A stretch of DNA of 64,000 nucleotides from Desmodesmus armatus. Taxonomy: Eukaryota; Chlorophyta; Chlorophyceae; Sphaeropleales; Scenedesmaceae. The translations under genes were made by a program, and so were the position numbers. Shown here one piece after another: positions 59,701 to 64,000 of the stretch. Under the pieces are notes generated by a model, which was not told the origin of the DNA, did not search any database, and saw only the letters and a program-made list of their open reading frames with translations. Where the stretch lies: the NCBI GenBank assembly GCA_007449985.2, contig VIIQ02000743.1, positions 124,001 to 188,000 of the forward strand, given 5' to 3'. The first letter of the stretch is position 1. Each line of letters begins with the position of its first letter.

Positions 59701-62700
59701 ACAACACCTGGCTACTCAACCACCCAGCCGTGAGCGCTTAGCAACTGTGTTGCTTAGCAACTGTGTGACATGGAGTCTGTTGTTGCTGTCCACTCACCCG
59801 TGCAGCTGACTCTGATGAGGTGAGCAGTGGGAGTGAGAGTGACGAGTCAAGCAGTGAAGATGACAGCGACTACACATCCAGTGAGGAGGAGAGTGAGGAC
59901 AGTGATGACGCACGTGAGAGGCGCATTGAGGAGGCTAGGGTGAGTCCAGGTGGCATTGAGTGAGGTCAATGCTCATGCTGTTCGGGTCCCGCGAACCTGA
60001 TTGGTCTGCATGAGGGGAGGGAGTCGAGGACACAAGGGCAAGTTCATGTGGACGCGACAGCGGTCGTTTCGAATGGGGAGAGAAGGTGCATCTGACTCCG
60101 CATGGGTGCACCAGCTTCGTCTAGAGTTTGTAAGCTGCATGTGCCACACAACACTTTCCCAGAACATGTGCCACACTGGTCAACAGTGAGCGCTCTTCAG
60201 CATACGTGCCAGCTAGACATCTGCACCTCACACACCTGCACTACACACACACACACCAGCTCATGCATGAGCACATATGTGCTTGGCCCCCGTCCCTTTC
60301 CTTACACATCACCCCGTCTGTTGCCCCGTTCCCCCTCCCCGCCTATCCCCCGCTGTACTTCTACAGGACAAGCGTTTGGCGCGTCTGGAGACTGCCCGTG
60401 CCACTGCTGACAAGTCGGTGCTGCGCTCGCCCATCTGCTGTATCCTGGGACACGTCGATGTGGGCAAGACAAAGATCCTGGACAACATCAGGCGCACCAA
60501 CGTGCAGGTCAGGCAGAACTGCTGACGGCTTGAACGTTCCATGTAGTTCACTGGTGTATTTCGCCGCGTCGCCACAGTCTTGCATGTGTTTTGTGCTTTC
60601 AGCTGCTTTTACCGTGTCCGCAGCCAGACATTGCGGGATGCAACCCTTGTGATAGTATCTTGCATCAAAGGCGCTGTGCAGCCAGCGATAGGGTGCATGT
60701 CTGGTAAGATCTTGTGTCTGTTGCCCTGATGCTGCGCTGTGCTGTGCTGTGCTGTGCTGTGCTGAGCAGGACGGTGAGGCTGGAGGCATCACACAGCAGA
60801 TCGGTGCCACCTTCATCCCTGCTGACGCAATTGAGAAGCGCACACAGCCGGTGAGCACAAGGGGGGGGGGATGTTACAAGTGACTACTTTCACCGCTTGG
60901 CAGTACTCCTCACACTGGATGAACTGGACATAAGGGAGAGACGCGCAACAAGAGCCACCCCCGCCTGGTGTTCATGTGAAGTACTGCACTCATTGCTGGA
61001 GCTGTTGCTGTGCCCACACTATCAGGATCGCTACAGCCCAGTTGGCCGCGCAGCGCTGTGAAGCACAGGCTGCTGGGTTGGCAGCTTTTGCCTAGGCCGT
61101 CACACATGCCAGTGTGCAAGGTTGCTGGTTACGGCTGCCTCACATGTAGCAGAGCCGGAGCAGCACGAAAGCCACCACCTTCCTGTTGCTGTGCTTCCCG
61201 CCCTTTTTCTTTGTTTCGTCTTTGTTCCATTTGTTGTTGCTGCAGCTGCGCGGCAACCGGCCCTTCGACATGAAGCTGCCTGGCCTGCTCGTGATCGACA
61301 CACCCGGTCACGAGTCCTTCACCAACCTGCGTGCACGTGGCAGCGGCCTGTGCGATGTCGCGGTCCTGATTGTGGACCTGATGCACGGCCTGGAGCAGCA
61401 GACCATCGAGAGCATAAACATGCTCAAGATGCGCAAGACGCCGTTCATCATCGCACTCAACAAGGTATAGTTAGAGCCCGGGTTCACGCGTATGCATCAA
61501 TGCAAAGCCCGCCTAGAGCGGTGTTTCATGCTGCCTGCATCAATGTATATGTTTCTTTATTGTCTTCTTTCTTCCCTCCTTTTTTGGGGAGGGGAGGTGC
61601 AGCCTCTGCACGCTGAGTGTGCTGTGCTGCAGCTGTCTGGGCATGCACATGTTTGTCCGCTTGGCAGGATGCTGTCATGTTACTATGGCTGTTACTATGG
61701 CTGCCGCTTGTGCTTGCAGATCGACCGTCTGTACGGCTGGAAGAGCGCGCCTGACACGCCTGTGCGTGACGCGTTCAAGCGGCAGAAGGACTTTGTCATG
61801 AAGGAGTTTGAGCAGCGCAGCGAGCAGGTGTTCCTGCAGCTGAACGAGCAGGTGGGTCAGCCTTTGCCACTGCCTGGCGCATGATCGTGTTCTTTTGGGT
61901 TCTTTCCTGTAGGTGATGCGGCAGGGGTGTGAGTCGGTCCAGCGGCCGGCTGTTTTATTCCATTGCAATCACACTCATACCTCCATGACTTGCTCCTCCC
62001 CAAAACAAATGGGTGCTGAAACCCCGGGCCTATGCCGCGGTCTTGCCTTGGCCTGCAAGCTCCGGCGACTGGCACCACAGTACTATCGACATCACAGCTG
62101 ACAGCTCCACCTGAGCAACAGTGCTGATGTTGTATGCACCGGCGGATGTTTGCATCCTTGCACTTCAGGTGGTCTGACGGCGGGAACATGGGCTGAATTC
62201 TGTATGTGTTGGGTGTTTGTGTGTGTGCAGGGTCTGAACGTGTCGCTGTACTGGAAGAACCCCGACCCACGGAAGTTTGTGAACGTGGTGCCTACAAGTG
62301 CCATCACAGGAGAGGGCATCCCTGACCTGCTGCAGCTGATGGTGAAGCTGACGCAGAGCATGATGCAGGACAGGCTCACGCTGCTCAGCGAGACGCAGTG
62401 CACGGTGAGCATCATTGCGGTGTGGTTGCCAACTGCTGCATGTAGCACGTCGCAAATAGCAGGCAGCACATGATGTGCTGTGTGCCCATTCAGTGTTGGG
62501 CGTAATAGGTACCCCATTTGAGCTTGTCCTGCCATGCAATGGCAGCACAGTCGTGCTGGGCATGCTCTGGTGATGGCTTGCAGTCACTGCAAGCTGAGTG
62601 TAGTTGCCATGATGAATCCGACCGACACAAATGGTGTAGGGCAGGCTGCTGGGTTGCAGTGTGGTCCCCCCCAGTCAGGCATGACGGCAGGCTTGCTCAA

Positions 62701-64000
62701 GGGGCAGATCTACGTGCTCTCTGAAGTTGGTGCTTGCTTCGAGCTGCTGCTCCTTCGGCAGCAGCAGTGCCCTCTGCAAGTGACTACGTGTCACCATTCC
62801 TATTCCTCTCACCATCACATCACTGCCCCAAAAACCGCTTCAGTGGGGCTTCTGGCCCAAACCATTCCTTCCCCCCTTGCTTCTTGTCATATCCATGTAC
62901 CCTCTGCCTCCCCCCAGGTGCTGGAGGTGAACGCCAAGGAGGGTCTGGGCACCACTGCCGCATGGTTGTGGCCCAACCTTATGCCCCCTCTATTTTTGCC
63001 ATGTCCATGTATCCTTGCTTACCCCTGCTACTAAAACCGCCGTGTCCATGTACTCTATGCACTCTATGCTTGCCTCTGTTTCCCGCCGTGATTGTGTGCC
63101 CTCTGCCTCCCCCCCCCCCCCCCACCACCCAGGTGCTGGAGGTGAAGACCATGGAGGGTCTGGGCACCACGGTGGACGTGGTGCTGATCAACGGGTTGCT
63201 GCGTGAGGGCGACCGCATCGTGGTGTGTGGGCTGGGCGGTGCTATTGTCACGCGCATCAAGTCCCTCAAGACGCCACAGGTGCTCAAGGAGATGCGCGTC
63301 AAGGGGCAGCTGGTGGAGCACAAGGAGGTGCGGCAGGCAGGGGGCTGGGGTAGGGTTTAGGAGGGGTTGGAACGCTAAAACCTGAACCTAGGATGACGGG
63401 CCAGCACAGCCAGCGGGGTGATGCAGATGCCTCCTATGATACATGCAGGATGTTGCTCAAGGTTTTGGGGTGGGGGGGGGGGGGGGGTGCTGGGGCAGGG
63501 AGAGAGGGGCAGAGGGAGGGCCTGAAAGAAAGAGAGGGTCGGAGGGAGGGCAGGGGCTGCAAGGCACACCGGTGGTTTTGCAAGGAACATGCCCAAGCAG
63601 CTCCAGCACGACACTGCTGCGCCACCTGTGGTAACCGTGTGTTTCTGATGGCTTCTGTTCTTGTACAGACGCATCTGGATGTATGTCATTTTTTGGGTAC
63701 CCAGTCCAATAAGTGTAAAGAGTACCGCTTTGCGGTGAAAGATCTACTTTAGCACCCCCCCCCCCCAAAAAAAACCGTTAGTGCGGTTTTGTCACGTATG
63801 GCATGCGGTATCATGTGAGTGTGACGAACCAAACCCTGCTGTGCGTTGTGTACGTTGATGTGAACAGGTCCGTGCCGCCATGGGTGTGAAGATCGTCGCT
63901 CCGGTCTGGAGAGTGCTGTGGCCGGGACCAGTTTGTACGTCATCGGCCAGATGATGACGAGGAGGAACTCAAGGAGTCGGTTATGGATGACATGGCGGTA
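50730..64000 (+). CDS. EIF5B: Translation initiation factor eIF5B (GTPase; 3' end outside window)
   Basis: Exons: 50730–50880, 51486–51914, 52355–52444, 52863–53021, 53571–53716, 54232–54948, 55562–55718, 55929–56015, 56736–57052, 57493–57661, 59806–59939, 60367–60507, 60770–60850, 61246–61464, 61720–61851, 62231–62404, 63133–63327 and 63868 to beyond the edge. Phases agree throughout, with 1,166 codons before the last exon. The N-terminus ([14 protein letters not shown]) is Lys/Glu/Ala-rich and holds four copies of a KKD(M/L)xxLFAA motif. Then come [23 protein letters not shown] and the GTPase: GHVDVGKT (G1), [10 protein letters not shown] (switch I), DTPGHESF (G3) and NKID (G4, across an intron). 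Domain II follows ([20 protein letters not shown]). eIF5B is the universal GTPase that joins ribosomal subunits in the cytosol. The last exon needs two added bases to stay in frame (see findings). The next part of domain III and domain IV lie outside. Confidence 0.94.
52664..52760 (+). repeat. 49-bp tandem duplication in eIF5B intron 3
   Basis: TTTCTTCTGGATGCCTGGC…TTGTTCTGGATG is present twice with a period of 49 bp (52664 and 52713), nearly identical. Confidence 0.85.
53060..53185 (+). repeat. Dispersed intronic repeat, copy 1 (eIF5B intron 4)
   Basis: It shares an ordered set of segments with 57,090–57,205 in intron 9: CTAGCAT, CGCATGCAAGCA, GGTGTTGGTGTATGTGGGG-like ends and ACATAGTCC. It is about 115 bp long and clearly diverged. 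Confidence 0.6.
54936..55500 (+). repeat. Degenerate ~130-bp tandem units filling eIF5B intron 6, including the exon 6 donor
   Basis: The end of exon 6 (ATGGAGGAGGAG|GTGAGG at 54,948) recurs at 55,077 (129 bp on), and weaker copies lie near 55,215 and 55,345. Between them TCCTATCAGCCAGGG-type segments also repeat. The intron therefore grew by tandem copying of the exon boundary. Confidence 0.65.
56517..56570 (+). repeat. Duplicated acceptor and exon start of eIF5B exon 9
   Basis: GCCCCTTCAG followed by the exon start ([13 protein letters not shown]) occurs at 56526 and again at the real acceptor, 56736. The spacing is 210 bp and the frame stays open between the two, so use of the first acceptor would insert 70 residues without a frameshift. 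Confidence 0.75.
57090..57205 (+). repeat. Dispersed intronic repeat, copy 2 (eIF5B intron 9)
   Basis: Counterpart of 53,060–53,185, same orientation. Both copies lie a short distance downstream of an exon donor, so they may descend from a duplicated intron start. Confidence 0.6.
57896..58025. repeat. Fold-back element (long inverted repeat) in eIF5B intron 10
   Basis: The left arm at 57896–57946 and the right arm at 57984–58025 are inverted copies (TGTGTCTTGTGACACATG inside the left arm; CATGTGTCACAAGACACA inside the right). The arms are about 42 nt with a small extra repeat in the left arm and a 37-nt loop. It looks like a MITE-type fold-back or a hairpin-forming RNA. No target-site duplication is obvious. 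Confidence 0.8.
58200..59560. other. Interior of the large eIF5B intron 10, with possible foreign coding remnants
   Basis: This 1.4-kb stretch is less GC-rich than its surroundings. A plus-strand piece near 58,400–58,466 reads [20 protein letters not shown] and then stops. A minus-strand open stretch (59,441–58,848) contains [19 protein letters not shown] and VDWWLTEG, followed by a histidine-rich segment. These look like protein-derived remnants rather than random intron, but I cannot assign them; a decayed mobile element or an inserted gene fragment is possible. Confidence 0.3.
59561..59660 (+). repeat. Decayed duplicate of eIF5B exon 11 with an in-frame stop
   Basis: CCCGTGCAG followed by [20 protein letters not shown] copies the real acidic exon 11 (first base 59806), 245 bp upstream. 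It then runs into TGA. A third, more diverged copy of the acidic segment lies at about 58,060–58,130, sharing the GTGTGTGATGCTG tail. Retaining the copy at 59561 would truncate eIF5B. Confidence 0.7.
60731..60764 (+). repeat. (GCTGT)n tract before the exon 13 acceptor of eIF5B
   Basis: Several tandem GCTGT units lie directly upstream of the GAGCAG acceptor and act as its polypyrimidine region. Confidence 0.75.
62918..63000 (+). repeat. Duplicated acceptor and exon start of eIF5B exon 17
   Basis: CCCCCAG followed by [13 protein letters not shown] at 62918 copies the real exon start [13 protein letters not shown] at 63133, 215 bp downstream. The copy soon diverges and reaches a stop near 63,034. 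Flanking CATGTAC…CCCTCTGCCTCC is also duplicated, showing the whole unit was copied. Confidence 0.75.

Noticed and set aside
1..64000. CRISPR arrays, tRNA or rRNA genes, bacterial-type operons, integrases, complete transposons or retroelements
   Set aside because: None is visible. Simple repeats are microsatellites or tandem intron units, and no cloverleaf-like or transposase-length coding region was found.

Overview
The window looks like nuclear DNA of a green alga, probably a chlorophycean. The genes are split into many short exons with GT–AG introns that mostly end in TGCAG. Coding sequence is rich in CAG/GCA (Gln/Ala) runs, and intergenic DNA carries CA, TGCC and poly-C tracts. There are no prokaryotic operons, rRNAs, tRNAs or CRISPR arrays. 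The genus is not proven; gene models below were built by hand from splice signals and reading-frame phase.

Layout. 0–4.2 kb: a head-to-head pair, the 5' end of a probable DDX3/Ded1-type DEAD-box helicase gene (minus) and a complete 8-exon ADIP/SSX2IP-like coiled-coil gene (plus). 5.8–23.2 kb: three copies (A minus, B minus, C plus) of an 8-exon gene for a secreted cysteine-rich protein of about 814 residues. The copies share a promoter block with an 18-nt quasi-palindrome about 205–214 bp before each ATG. Copy A is intact, B has an internal deletion and frame break, and C has a one-base frameshift. 23.6–29.7 kb: two tandem single-exon F-box/leucine-rich-repeat genes (minus) bracketed by a direct repeat; the first is cut short by a nonsense codon. 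30.2–50.2 kb: a 38-exon gene for the transcription elongation factor SPT6 (minus). 50.7–64.0 kb: the gene for translation initiation factor eIF5B (plus), running off the right edge. SPT6 and eIF5B share a 489-bp divergent promoter.

Two patterns run across genes. First, exon–intron boundaries have been tandemly copied into adjacent introns at least seven times (SPT6 introns 26, 28 and 33; eIF5B introns 6, 8, 10 and 16), leaving decoy splice sites; one would add 70 residues in frame. Second, five reading-frame breaks in otherwise well-conserved genes (19.61, 30.48, about 33.05, 63.88 and 63.94 kb) are each explained by one missing base. Uncorrected consensus deletions are the simplest explanation, so pseudogene calls here need read-level checking.

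The housekeeping genes act in mRNA elongation (SPT6), mRNA unwinding for translation (DDX3-like) and ribosomal subunit joining (eIF5B). The lineage-specific part is the cysteine-rich cluster and the F-box/LRR pair, both products of recent local duplication.
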